Source of the DNA: GCA-003244245 sp036266995
GTDB lineage: Bacteria > Actinomycetota > Actinomycetes > Mycobacteriales > Pseudonocardiaceae
Direction of reading: 5' to 3'
NCBI GenBank assembly: GCA_036266995.1
Contig: DATAWX010000017.1
Span: 124,001 to 188,000, forward strand
DNA: 64,000 nucleotides
A program made the translations under genes and the position numbers. This document shows, piece by piece, positions 43,570 through 51,846 of the stretch (position 1 is its first letter; each line of letters starts with the position of its first letter). A model generated the notes under the pieces. That model saw only the letters and a program-made list of their open reading frames with translations. It was not told where the DNA came from and made no database searches.

Positions 43570-44643
43570 CTAGAGCTGTTCGGTTTCGGCGTAGTCGTGG
43601 CCGTCGTCAGGGCCGTAATCGGGGCCGTTGTCAACCCCGTTCTCGCTGGCCTCACCCCACCCGTCGATGGAGTATTCCGCCGCCACCGCCGACGGGTCGA
43701 ATCCGGGTGGGCTGTCCTTGAGCTGCAGGCCCAAGCCCGCCAGTTTCAGCTTCACTTCGTCGATCGACTTGGCACCGAAGTTGCGGATGTCCAGCAGATC
43801 GGCCTCGCTGCGGCTGACCAGCTCGCCGACGGTGTGGATACCCTCGCGCTTGAGGCAGTTGTAGGACCGGACGGTGAGGTCCAAATCCTCGATGGGCATG
43901 GCGAATGCCGCGATCGTGTCCGCCTCGGCCGGTGAGGGGCCGATCTCGATGCCCTCTGCCTCGACGTTGAGCTCGCGGGCCAGGCCGAACAACTCCACCA
44001 GGGTGCGACCGGCCGAGGCCAGCGCATCCCGTGGGGTGAGCGACGGCTTGGTTTCCACGTCCAAGACCAGCTTGTCGAAGTCGGTCCGCTGCTCGACCCG
44101 GGTGGCCTCGACCTTGTAGGTCACCTTTAGCACCGGTGAGTAGATGGAGTCCACCGGGATCCGGCCGATCTCCGCGCCGGATGCCTTGTTCTGCACCGCG
44201 GGCACGTAGCCTCGGCCCCGCTCCACGATCAACTCGATCTCCAGCTTGCCCTTGCCGTTGAGGGTGGCAATGTGCAGATCGGGGTTGTGCACGGTGACGC
44301 CGGCCGGCGGCACGATGTCGCCCGCGGTGACGTCACCCGGACCCTGCTTGCGCAGGTACATCGTCACCGGCTCGTCCTCCTCGGAGCCAACCACCAGCTC
44401 CTTGAGGTTGAGGATGATGTCGGTGACGTCCTCCTTGACGCCCGGCACGGTGGTGAACTCGTGCAGCACACCATCGATGCGGATGCTGGTGACCGCTGCC
44501 CCGGGGATGGACGAGAGCAAGGTCCGGCGCAGCGAGTTGCCCAGCGTGTACCCGAATCCCGGCTCCAGCGGTTCGATGACGAACCGAGAGCGGGTGTAGT
44601 CGACCGGGTCCTCACTGAGGTTCGGTCGCTGAGTGATCAGCAT
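43570..44643 (-). CDS. rpoA: RNA polymerase alpha subunit
   Basis: 357 residues. N-terminal domain (GYTLGNSLRRTLLSSIPGAA), flexible linker, and C-terminal domain (LTVRSYNCLKREGIHTVGEL, KSIDEVKLKL) that contacts UP elements and regulators. The acidic tail ending DDGHDYAETEQL is longer than in E. coli, as in other actinobacteria. Size and motifs are normal. Confidence 0.98.
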   Translation of the reverse strand: MLITQRPNLSEDPVDYTRSRFVIEPLEPGFGYTLGNSLRRTLLSSIPGAAVTSIRIDGVLHEFTTVPGVKEDVTDIILNLKELVVGSEEDEPVTMYLRKQGPGDVTAGDIVPPAGVTVHNPDLHIATLNGKGKLEIELIVERGRGYVPAVQNKASGAEIGRIPVDSIYSPVLKVTYKVEATRVEQRTDFDKLVLDVETKPSLTPRDALASAGRTLVELFGLARELNVEAEGIEIGPSPAEADTIAAFAMPIEDLDLTVRSYNCLKREGIHTVGELVSRSEADLLDIRNFGAKSIDEVKLKLAGLGLQLKDSPPGFDPSAVAAEYSIDGWGEASENGVDNGPDYGPDDGHDYAETEQL

Positions 44644-44683
44644 GACAATTCCTCCTATGGCGCCCGCTATTTGACGCCTTGGT

Positions 44684-44717
44684 GTTACTTGGAGTACAGC
44701 GTTACTTGGAGTACAGC
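44684..44717. repeat. 17-bp tandem duplication at the rpsD 3' end
   Basis: Two identical 17-base copies (44684-44700, 44701-44717) beginning GTTACTTGGAG. The right copy encodes the last rpsD residues and stop; the left copy duplicates them downstream. Confidence 0.9.
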
Positions 44718-45307
44718 TCGACGATGAGCTGCTCCTGAAGTGGTACGTCGATCTGCGCCCTTTCAGGCAACCGGTGTACCAGTACCCGCATCGTTGCGGG
44801 AACCACTTGCAGCCAACCCGGCACCGGGCGGTCGCCCAAGCTCTCCTTGGCCACCACGAACGGCAGCGTCGGCACCGACTTGGGTTTGACGTCGATGATG
44901 TCGAACTTCGACACCCGGAGGCTGGGCACGTCGACCTTGACTCCGTTGACCAGGAAATGCCCGTGGGTCACCAACTGGCGCGCCTGACGTCGGGTGCGGG
45001 CCAGGCCAGCCCGGTAGACAACGTTGTCCAACCGGGATTCCAGGATCTGCAGAAGCGTGTCGCCAGTCTTGCCAGAGCGGCGGTTGGCCTCCTCGTAGTA
45101 CCCGCGGAACTGCTTTTCCATGACGCCGTAGGTGAAGCGCGCCTTCTGTTTCTCCTGCTGCTGCAGGAGATATTCGCTCTCCTTGATCCGCGCACGGCCG
45201 TGCTGGCCGGGCGGGTACGGCCGACGTTCGAAGGCCTGGTCGCCGCCGACCAGGTCGGTCTTCAGGCGACGGGACTTGCGGGTTACAGGTCCGGTGTATC
45301 GAGCCAT
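44702..45307 (-). CDS. rpsD: 30S ribosomal protein S4
   Basis: 201 residues. MARYTGPVTRKSRRL start; no N-terminal zinc cysteines, so it is the C-minus form. RNA-binding S4 domain (RRQARQLVTHGHFLVNG). The ATG at 45307 is chosen by homology; the longer frame to the left is not S4 sequence. Its stop lies in a 17-bp tandem duplication. Confidence 0.97.
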   Translation of the reverse strand: MARYTGPVTRKSRRLKTDLVGGDQAFERRPYPPGQHGRARIKESEYLLQQQEKQKARFTYGVMEKQFRGYYEEANRRSGKTGDTLLQILESRLDNVVYRAGLARTRRQARQLVTHGHFLVNGVKVDVPSLRVSKFDIIDVKPKSVPTLPFVVAKESLGDRPVPGWLQVVPATMRVLVHRLPERAQIDVPLQEQLIVELYSK

Positions 45308-45329
45308 CTCTGCTGTTCCTCCCCGCGCC

Positions 45330-45737
45330 CTAGACCCGGCGCCGCTTCGGTGGCCGGCAGCCATTGTGCGGCTGCGGGGTCACGTCCTGGATGGTGCCGA
45401 CCTCGAGGCCGGCGGCCTGTAGCGACCGGATCGCTGTCTCGCGGCCTGAACCCGGGCCCTTCACGAAGACATCGACCTTCTTCATGCCGTGCTCGGCGGC
45501 CTTGCGGGCCGCGCTCTCGGCGGCCATCTGCGCGGCGAACGGGGTGGACTTGCGCGAGCCCTTGAATCCCACGTGGCCCGCGGACGCCCACGCGATCACC
45601 GCACCGGTGGGGTCGGTGATCGAGACGATCGTGTTGTTGAACGTCGACTTGATGTGCGCATGCCCATGCGCGACGTTCTTCTTCTCCTTGCGCCGAACCT
45701 TTTTGGTACCGGCACCTGTACGTGCTCTGGGTGGCAT
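45330..45737 (-). CDS. rpsK: 30S ribosomal protein S11
   Basis: 135 residues: HGHAHIKSTFNNTIVSITDP, WASAGHVGFKGSRKSTPFAA and the terminal HNGCRPPKRRRV are S11 hallmarks. Part of the platform of the small subunit. Lies 22 bases before rpsD. Confidence 0.98.
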   Translation of the reverse strand: MPPRARTGAGTKKVRRKEKKNVAHGHAHIKSTFNNTIVSITDPTGAVIAWASAGHVGFKGSRKSTPFAAQMAAESAARKAAEHGMKKVDVFVKGPGSGRETAIRSLQAAGLEVGTIQDVTPQPHNGCRPPKRRRV

Positions 45738-45794
45738 TCGATTGCGCTCCTACAAAGGTCTGGGTTAGCTAGTCCGAAGTTGATGTAGCCGGCG

Positions 45795-46175
45795 TTACTT
45801 CTTCCCGGCCTTCTTCTTGCCGGCGACCGTCTTCTTCGGACCCTTGCGGGTGCGGGCGTTGGTCTTGGTTCGCTGACCGCGCACCGGCAGCCCGCGGCGC
45901 CACCGCAGGCCCTCGTAGCAGCCGATCTCGATCTTCCGACGAATGTCGGCCTGGACCTCGCGGCGGAGGTCCCCCTCGACCTTGTAGTTCTCTTCGATGT
46001 AGTCCCGCAGCCGGATGAGGTCCTCGTCGGTCAGGTCCTTGGTGCGCAGTTCGGGACTCACCCCGGTGGCGCTGAGGATCTCATGCGAGCGGGTACGGCC
46101 AACGCCGTAGATATAAGTCAGCGCGATCTCCATCCGCTTGTCGCGGGGTAGGTCAACGCCGGCGAGTCGAGCCAT
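45795..46175 (-). CDS. rpsM: 30S ribosomal protein S13
   Basis: 126 residues: MARLAGVDLPRDKRMEIALT, IYGVGRTRSHEIL and the basic tail RGQRTKTNARTRKGPKK. Bridges the subunits and contacts P-site tRNA. Normal size. Confidence 0.98.
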   Translation of the reverse strand: MARLAGVDLPRDKRMEIALTYIYGVGRTRSHEILSATGVSPELRTKDLTDEDLIRLRDYIEENYKVEGDLRREVQADIRRKIEIGCYEGLRWRRGLPVRGQRTKTNARTRKGPKKTVAGKKKAGKK

Positions 46176-46293
46176 GCGAGGCGTGTCTCCTGTCTCGTCG
46201 TCCCAGGTCTGCTCCCCGTCCGTCCCGTAGGACGACCGTGTCGGCCGTCCGCGGGCCCCGGCCTGGCGTCCGGGGGTGACACCGATTCCTCAT

Positions 46294-46310
46294 CGACGGT
46301 TGAACCGTCG
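46294..46310. repeat. GACGGT-N3-ACCGTC palindrome between rpsM and rpmJ
   Basis: CGACGGTT-G-AACCGTCG, a perfect 17-base palindrome in a 204-base gap. The same GACGGT/ACCGTC core recurs at the groES 3' end (twice) and in eccD (three times). Confidence 0.7.
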
Positions 46311-46379
46311 CATCCATTTGGATCGGCTGGCGCGGGGAGGTCTTCTCGCGCCGTGTGGACCAGCGGTGTCGTGCCCTGC

Positions 46380-46493
46380 TTAACCCTGGCGCTGCTTGTG
46401 ACGCAGGTTCTCGCAGATCACCATGACCACGCCGTGGCGGCGGATCACCTTGCACTTGTCGCAGATCCTCTTGACGCTTGGCTTTACCTTCAC
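46380..46493 (-). CDS. rpmJ: 50S ribosomal protein L36
   Basis: 37 residues from the GTG at 46493: KVKPSVKRICDKCKVIRRHG then VVMVICENLRHKQRQG. It keeps the zinc ligands Cys11, Cys14, Cys27 and His32, so it is the zinc-binding paralogue. Lies between infA and rpsM as in other bacteria. GAGAG upstream. Confidence 0.96.
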   Translation of the reverse strand: MKVKPSVKRICDKCKVIRRHGVVMVICENLRHKQRQG

Positions 46494-46521
46494 GTCATCT
46501 CTCAGTTATGTAGTTGGTGCG

Positions 46522-46743
46522 CTACTTGTAGCGGTAGACGATGCGGCCCCGGGACAGATCGTAGGGCGAAAGCTCCACGACCACCCGATCCTCGGGCAGG
46601 ATGCGGATATAGTGCTGGCGCATCTTGCCGCTGATGTGCGCGAGAACCCGGTGACCGTTCTCCAACTCGACCCGAAACATCGCGTTGGGGAGTGGTTCGA
46701 CCACCCGGCCCTCGACCTCAATCGCCCCGTCCTTCTTGGCCAT
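46522..46743 (-). CDS. infA: Translation initiation factor IF-1
   Basis: 73 residues: MAKKDGAIEVEGRVVEPLPN then AMFRVELENGHRVLAHISGK. A single OB fold that binds the A site during initiation. Start at 46743 by homology; the longer frame is unrelated. First gene of the infA-rpmJ-rpsM-rpsK-rpsD-rpoA-rplQ-truA block. Confidence 0.98.
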   Translation of the reverse strand: MAKKDGAIEVEGRVVEPLPNAMFRVELENGHRVLAHISGKMRQHYIRILPEDRVVVELSPYDLSRGRIVYRYK

Positions 46744-47008
46744 GTCCTCCGCGTTCCTGCTCACTCGCCGTGCCGCCGGTAGCGGCCTTGCCGCGACGCA
46801 CGCGCACACCAGTTCCACGACGTGGGGAGGCATCACAAGAAGTGCGGGGACGCACTGCCGGGCAGGAAGCCTGCGCAGATACCTGCAGACACGCTAGAAC
46901 CGGCGCGTTGCCCGCGCCGACAGCACAGTTTACGTCCAGGTCAACGGTGGGTACAAACCGGCCCCGGATCGGCTACCGACGGACCCCCAGGCCTGCTGGA
47001 GGTCGTTG

Positions 47009-47389
47009 TCAGCTGGCGATCATGGCCTCCGCCTCGATCTCGACCTTCCATCGGGGGTCGAGGAGCCCGGCGACGACCACCATGGTGGCCGCCGGGCGGA
47101 TCTGGGCGAACAGCTCCCCGTGTACGGCACCGACCGCGTCCGCGGCGGACGAGTCGACGAGGAACATTCGGGTGCGCACGACGTCGGTCAGGGCGGCCCC
47201 GGCCTCGGCCAACGCTTCAGCGATGATCTCGAAGCAGCGCCGGGCCTGGACAGCCACATCGTCTGGGCACGAGCCGTCAGGCCATACCGGCGCAGTGCCG
47301 GATACCAGTACCCGGTCACCGACGCGGACCGCCCGAGAGAACCCGATGGTCTTCTCGAACGGCGACCCGGACCCCACCGACTGACGCAA
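47009..47389 (-). CDS. Rid family (YjgF/YER057c) protein
   Basis: 126 residues. GSPFEKTIGFSRAVRVGDRV, LVSGTAPVWPDGS and RPAATMVVVAGLLDPRWKVE are typical of a large actinobacterial Rid subgroup. Rid proteins hydrolyse reactive imines; this subgroup's substrate is not known. The TTG at 47389 has GGAG 8 bases upstream; the longer frame to the right runs into a palindromic repeat and xdhC. Confidence 0.85.
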   Translation of the reverse strand: MRQSVGSGSPFEKTIGFSRAVRVGDRVLVSGTAPVWPDGSCPDDVAVQARRCFEIIAEALAEAGAALTDVVRTRMFLVDSSAADAVGAVHGELFAQIRPAATMVVVAGLLDPRWKVEIEAEAMIAS

Positions 47390-47413
47390 TACGACGCTCC
47401 GAAGAAACAGCGG

Positions 47414-47480
47414 GATGATCACCGTTTGTGTGCGCTCCGCGACAAGGATTGTCGTCACAGGCACACAACCGGTGATCACC
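47414..47480. repeat. Palindromic repeat, family C (copy 1)
   Basis: Outer arms GATGATCACCGTTTGTGTGC and GCACACAACCGGTGATCACC are complementary at 18 of 20 bases; inside, CGACA and TGTCG pair. The 39-base core (GTGTGC ... GCACAC) matches that of 53699-53760 in length and layout. Lies between the Rid and xdhC genes. Confidence 0.8.
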
Positions 47481-47502
47481 CGCAGCCGGCAACTGCGAGG
47501 CG

Positions 47503-48666
47503 TTAGGCCTTGACCGGTTCGGGCTCGGCGATGGGGTTTGCGCCGTGGATCGGGCCCTCGGCATTGGCCAGCCGGGTGGCACCGCCTCCGGTGGCGCCGC
47601 CGCCCCAACGCAGCGAGATCACCTCGGCGGCGATGGACACCGCGGTCTCCTCGGGAGTGCGGGCACCCAGGTCGAGCCCGATCGGCGAGGCGATCTTCTT
47701 GAGCTGCTCGTCGGTCACGCCCGCCTCGCGCAGCCGTTCCTCGCGGTTGCGGTGGGTTTTGCGCGATCCCATCGCGCCGAGGTAGGCGAGGTCCAACTTC
47801 AGCGCTTCGACCAGCACCGGCACATCGAATTTCGGGTCGTGGGTGAGCACGGTGACGACGGTCCGCTGGTCGATCCGGCCCGCCTCGGCCTCCTCCTTGA
47901 GGTACCGGTGCGGCCAGTTCACGATGACCTCGTGCGCGTCGGGGAAGCGGCTCTTGGTGGCGAACACCGGACGCGCATCGCACACCGTCGTGTGATAGCC
48001 CAGCAGCACCCCCACCCGCGCCATCGCGGCAGCGAAGTCGATCGCACCGAACACCAACATCCGGGGCGGTGGCTGCATGGAGTTGACGAACACATCCATG
48101 CCCTCGCCGCGACGCTCACCCTCGGGGCCGTAGTGCAGGGTGACCACTCGGCCGGCGGCAAGCGCGCCGCGGACGTCGTCGAGAATCGCCTCGTCGGCCT
48201 GCGCCGAGCCCACCGTGCCGGTGTGCCGGTCGGGCCAGACCACCATGCGCAGCCCGACGCGCTCGGGGTCGGGGTGCGCCACCACGGTGACTACCGCGAC
48301 CGCTTCCTTCTTCTCCACCGAGGCGGCCACGTCGTCGAGCTCAGGGAAGTGGACCGGGTCGACCTTCTCGACGAACACGTCGATGATGCCGCCGCAGGTG
48401 ATGCCGACGGTGAACGCATCGTCATCGGAGACGCCGTAGCGCTGCAGGACAGGGGTGTCGTCGGCGAGCACCTGCTGGCCCAGCTCGAAGACCGCACCCT
48501 CGACACAGCCACCGGAGACGCTGCCGACCGCCCGCTCGTCGGAAGTCACCAGCATCGATGCTCCGGCAGGGCGCGGAGCCGAGCGGTAGGTGGACACCAC
48601 CGTGCCCACTGCGGTCGATTTGCCCTGGCGCCACTCCGCCACCAGTTCGTCGAGCACCTCACGCAC
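47503..48666 (-). CDS. XdhC/CoxI family molybdoenzyme accessory protein
   Basis: 387 residues. N-terminal XdhC_CoxI domain (STYRSAPRPAGASMLVTSDE, VSGGCVEGAVF; Cys in GGCVEG) and C-terminal Rossmann-like domain (GAIDFAAAMARVG, GAMGSRKTHRNR). XdhC inserts the sulfurated Mo cofactor into xanthine-dehydrogenase-type enzymes. No such enzyme gene is in the window. GTG with GAGGAGG upstream. Confidence 0.92.
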   Translation of the reverse strand: MREVLDELVAEWRQGKSTAVGTVVSTYRSAPRPAGASMLVTSDERAVGSVSGGCVEGAVFELGQQVLADDTPVLQRYGVSDDDAFTVGITCGGIIDVFVEKVDPVHFPELDDVAASVEKKEAVAVVTVVAHPDPERVGLRMVVWPDRHTGTVGSAQADEAILDDVRGALAAGRVVTLHYGPEGERRGEGMDVFVNSMQPPPRMLVFGAIDFAAAMARVGVLLGYHTTVCDARPVFATKSRFPDAHEVIVNWPHRYLKEEAEAGRIDQRTVVTVLTHDPKFDVPVLVEALKLDLAYLGAMGSRKTHRNREERLREAGVTDEQLKKIASPIGLDLGARTPEETAVSIAAEVISLRWGGGATGGGATRLANAEGPIHGANPIAEPEPVKA

Positions 48667-48802
48667 CGCAAACCCTCCTCGCGCTGAACGTCGCCGATGA
48701 CCATAGGCCTACCCCTATTAGTCGGTATTCGGCCAGAGTGGCGTGCCGGTTCACCCGCAATGACTGTTCTCACACGACGCGTCAGCGCCACCATTTATTC
48801 CC

Positions 48803-49375
48803 TCAGGGACCTCGCGGGGCGGACCGCGGAGTGTCCACGTCGATCCCGCTGGCCAGGTCGGAGCAGTCCACCACGATCAGGTCGCAGCGTTGCGCCAGCC
48901 AGTCCCGCGCCCCTCGGTCGCCCTGTGCCGAGGCGACGATGTCGGCCCAGTGCTGCCGGCCCAGCAGGACCGGATGGCCGGGTTGAGTCTCGAATCCCGC
49001 TCGGGCCACCACCGCGGGACCAGCCAGTGCGACGAGCCTGCGTACCACTGACGCATCCACGTCGGGTAGGTCGACCAGGTGCACCAGCGCGGCCTGCACC
49101 TGCGGCGGCGCGCTGCGGACCAGCTCGGCCAGGCCAGCGCGCAGGGATGCCCCCATGCCCTGCGCCCAGTCCTCGGCCAGCACCGTGCTGGCGGTCTGCG
49201 GCACCAGCGGGAGCACCCGATCGGCCTGCGCGCCGACCACGACGAGCACCGGGTCGCATCCGCCATCGGTCAGGGTGGCTACCGCCCGGCGCAACCAGGC
49301 ACCACCGTCGACCAGGGCCTTGGGCATGCCATAGCGCCGCCCGGCCCCGGCCGCCAACAGTAGTCCGGCGATCAT
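48803..49375 (-). CDS. MobA/MocA-like nucleotidyltransferase
   Basis: 190 residues. GLLLAAGAGRRYGMPKALVD is the nucleotide-binding signature of Mo-cofactor guanylyl- and cytidylyltransferases; LVDLPDVDASVV supplies the metal-binding Asp. With XdhC beside it, a CMP-type (MocA-like) role for xanthine-dehydrogenase-family enzymes is most likely. The ATG overlaps the MOSC gene stop as ATGA. Confidence 0.88.
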   Translation of the reverse strand: MIAGLLLAAGAGRRYGMPKALVDGGAWLRRAVATLTDGGCDPVLVVVGAQADRVLPLVPQTASTVLAEDWAQGMGASLRAGLAELVRSAPPQVQAALVHLVDLPDVDASVVRRLVALAGPAVVARAGFETQPGHPVLLGRQHWADIVASAQGDRGARDWLAQRCDLIVVDCSDLASGIDVDTPRSAPRGP

Positions 49376-50271
49376 GATTGCATCCTGCCACGGCTTGCCG
49401 GATCGTCGGTCGAGTCATCGGCACACCCCCGTAGCGGCTCGCTGGTCTCCACCTGCTCGACGACCTCGACGCCGTCGCCGACGTGCAGGATCGCGCCGGG
49501 GGAATCCGGGATGAGGTTGATCGCGAACCAGGTCTTGCCGTCCCAGCGCCGATGCCGAGCCAGCGTCGTGAGCGGCTCTTTGCCCTTGATCGCGGTGTCA
49601 GGATCGATCGTGGTGAGCACGCAGCGGTCGCAGGCTTTCACCGCGCGGAAGCTCGCCGCTCCAATGCGCAGCACCCGCCAGCCGTCCTCGTCCCAGGCGG
49701 GTGCGCCGGCGACGACCAGATTGGGCCGAAACCGCGTCATCGAGGCTGGCCCCTCCTCAGGCCGCGGTCCCCCGGCGATGAGATCGTTCAGCGCGGCCAG
49801 GGATTCCTCGGTGGCGAGCAACATCGGGTAGCCGTCCGCGAAGGACACCCGATCCGGCTCGCGACTGTAGGCGGGGTTGGGCCGCCGCTGGGTGGGATCG
49901 TGGAGGTATACCAGCCGCACCGATTCGCCGACCACATCGCTGAACCAGGCGTGCGCGTCGTCCGACGCAGGCGCGGCCAACAACTCACTGGAGAAGACGC
50001 GGACGCCGGTGAGCACGGCGCAGTCCGGGGTCCGTACCCGCAGCGAGTCGACGGCGGGCGCCTGCACCAGCAAACCGTCGACGTCGAAATCCGGGCTGAC
50101 CAGCACGAGCTTCGGGTGCGTCCGCGCCGTCACCACAACGCCCTCGTCGTCGACGAGCATCCACCGTCGATCACCGGCCAAACCCCACAGCTCGACCATC
50201 GCGTCGGCGACTGCACGGCCGCGGCAGGACTTGATCGGATACCGGTTGACCCCGGTCAGCGTGAGCCCCAC
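49372..50271 (-). CDS. MOSC domain protein (YcbX/mARC-like)
   Basis: 299 residues. N-terminal MOSC beta-barrel (VNRYPIKSCRGRAVADAMV) and MOSC domain with FRPNLVVAGAPAWDEDGWRV and the Mo-binding Cys in VKACDRCVLTTIDPDT. Related proteins carry Mo cofactor and reduce N-hydroxylated compounds. The GTG at 50271 has AGGAG about 10 bases upstream; longer frames lack homology. Coupled to the MocA-like gene. Confidence 0.9.
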   Translation of the reverse strand: MGLTLTGVNRYPIKSCRGRAVADAMVELWGLAGDRRWMLVDDEGVVVTARTHPKLVLVSPDFDVDGLLVQAPAVDSLRVRTPDCAVLTGVRVFSSELLAAPASDDAHAWFSDVVGESVRLVYLHDPTQRRPNPAYSREPDRVSFADGYPMLLATEESLAALNDLIAGGPRPEEGPASMTRFRPNLVVAGAPAWDEDGWRVLRIGAASFRAVKACDRCVLTTIDPDTAIKGKEPLTTLARHRRWDGKTWFAINLIPDSPGAILHVGDGVEVVEQVETSEPLRGCADDSTDDPASRGRMQS

Positions 50272-50367
50272 AGACCCCAGGCTCCTGGTCACGCGGATCG
50301 GGGGCAAGCAGCGGCGGGCGAATTGGAACTGCCCGACTCCACACGGTGCACTGGCAGACTGACTGCC

Positions 50368-51306
50368 GTGACGGCGCTCAGTCGACTTCTGTTGCTGTGC
50401 CTCGCGCTGGCTGCACTGACCTCCTGCGCGACGGCGGTCTCGATGTCGAAGGCGGCGCCGACGACGCCGGCGCCGATGACGACGACAGCCCGGACCGCGA
50501 CGACAAGCACGATGCGTTCCCTGACCATCGGCGGGACACAACGCTCGTACCTGGTGGTGGCACCTGCCGACCAACACACGGCGTTGCCGCTGTTGATGAT
50601 CTTGCACGGCAGGTCGGTGACCGTGCAGCAGGAGGAGATCAGGACAGATTTCGTGGCACTGGCACAACAGGGAAAGGCCGTGCTGGTCTACCCGGTCGGT
50701 TACGGGCAATCGTGGAACGCCGACGGCGGCTGCTGCGGTGACGCCGCGGCGACTCACATCGACGACTCCACCTTCCTCGCGGCTGTGAGAGGTGACGTGG
50801 CGAATCATTTGTCGACCGACGGCTCGCGGGTCTATCTGGTCGGCTACAGCAACGGCGCGCGGATGGCCTTCACCGAGGTTTGTGCGCATCCTTCGCTGTA
50901 CGCCGCGTTCGCCGTCTTCGGTGCTGTGCCGACCGAGACCTGTGGGGACACGAGCATCGCGGTTCCGGCGTGGATCAGTGCCGGCACCGCCGATCCGGAA
51001 CTAGCCACCACCAAACCCGCGCGGACCACGACCCAGGTGATCAAGTCGGTGGTGGCGCGCTGGCGCGCCCGTGACCGCTGCGGGGCAAAGTCGGCCAGCA
51101 CGACTATCACATCGGCACAGCTAACCGTGTGGGCACACTGTCGGAATGGATCGGCCGTGGAATCTGTGCTGTACGACGGGGTGAACCACTCCTGGCCACG
51201 CGGAACCGAAGTAGACATCCCCTCCAACATGACCGTTGGCACGTCCGCGGCCGCCGCCACCCTGATGTGGGCCTTCTTGTCCGCACATCAGAGGCCCCAG
51301 GGTTGA
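50368..51306 (+). CDS. Secreted esterase/PHB depolymerase-like lipoprotein (LpqC-like)
   Basis: 312 residues. Signal peptide with lipobox LTSCA (Cys about 20), Thr/Ala-rich linker, then an alpha/beta hydrolase: LPLLMILHGRS, YPVGYGQSWNADGGCCG, nucleophile motif GYSNGARMA, and HSWPRG with the likely catalytic His. Similar to LpqC and feruloyl-esterase-like depolymerases. Substrate unknown. Start is the GTG at 50368; longer upstream frames are antisense to the MOSC gene. Confidence 0.85.
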   Translation: MTALSRLLLLCLALAALTSCATAVSMSKAAPTTPAPMTTTARTATTSTMRSLTIGGTQRSYLVVAPADQHTALPLLMILHGRSVTVQQEEIRTDFVALAQQGKAVLVYPVGYGQSWNADGGCCGDAAATHIDDSTFLAAVRGDVANHLSTDGSRVYLVGYSNGARMAFTEVCAHPSLYAAFAVFGAVPTETCGDTSIAVPAWISAGTADPELATTKPARTTTQVIKSVVARWRARDRCGAKSASTTITSAQLTVWAHCRNGSAVESVLYDGVNHSWPRGTEVDIPSNMTVGTSAAAATLMWAFLSAHQRPQG

Positions 51307-51421
51307 AATCGTGAACCCTGCTCGACTTCTGGCTGGATCGGGTCAGCTTCGGATGATCTCAAAGGAGGCCCCGACCGACTAGCGTGCACCTGATCGCCAA
51401 CCACTCACCGGGGAGAGCACC

Positions 51422-51835
51422 ATGAGCACTTCGACCACGCCCGCACCACCGTCTCCTGGCGCGGTTCGAATATTCTCGATCTTCAATGGGCTGACCCTGC
51501 TCGGTGTGCTGCTCCAGGCGCTGTGGGCAGGCGAATTCATCGACCGTCACGGTCGACACGTCTGGGTCACCGTGCATGAGATCGGTGGTTTCGTCGTCGT
51601 CGTCCTGGCCCTGGTCACCGCAGTGGCGGCACTCGCGCTGCGAAAGGCCAGTTCGGCGCTCACTTTCGGTGCGCTTGGCCTATTGGTGTTGATCGTCGTC
51701 CAAACGGGACTGGGCGAGGCGATCACGAAGGGCAACGCGAACGAGCTGATCGCCGCGCACATCCCGATCGCGGTGCTCATCTTCGGCCTGGGCGTCTTCC
51801 TATCGAGCCTGGGCGCTCGGGTGCGCCGCGGGTAG
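51422..51835 (+). CDS. Four-TM membrane protein (DUF6220-like)
   Basis: 137 residues, four hydrophobic helices (about 15-37, 48-70, 77-97, 105-130) and His in VHEIGG and AAHIP at helix ends, which might bind heme or metal; this is speculative. ATG with GGGGAGAG upstream. Convergent with the PadR gene, 11 bases apart. Confidence 0.75.
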   Translation: MSTSTTPAPPSPGAVRIFSIFNGLTLLGVLLQALWAGEFIDRHGRHVWVTVHEIGGFVVVVLALVTAVAALALRKASSALTFGALGLLVLIVVQTGLGEAITKGNANELIAAHIPIAVLIFGLGVFLSSLGARVRRG

Positions 51836-51846
51836 TCCCTGCTCCG

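Noticed and set aside
49483..50367. Upstream extension of the LpqC-like lipoprotein gene
   Set aside because: Antisense to the MOSC gene; a signal peptide with lipobox begins exactly at the GTG at 50368.
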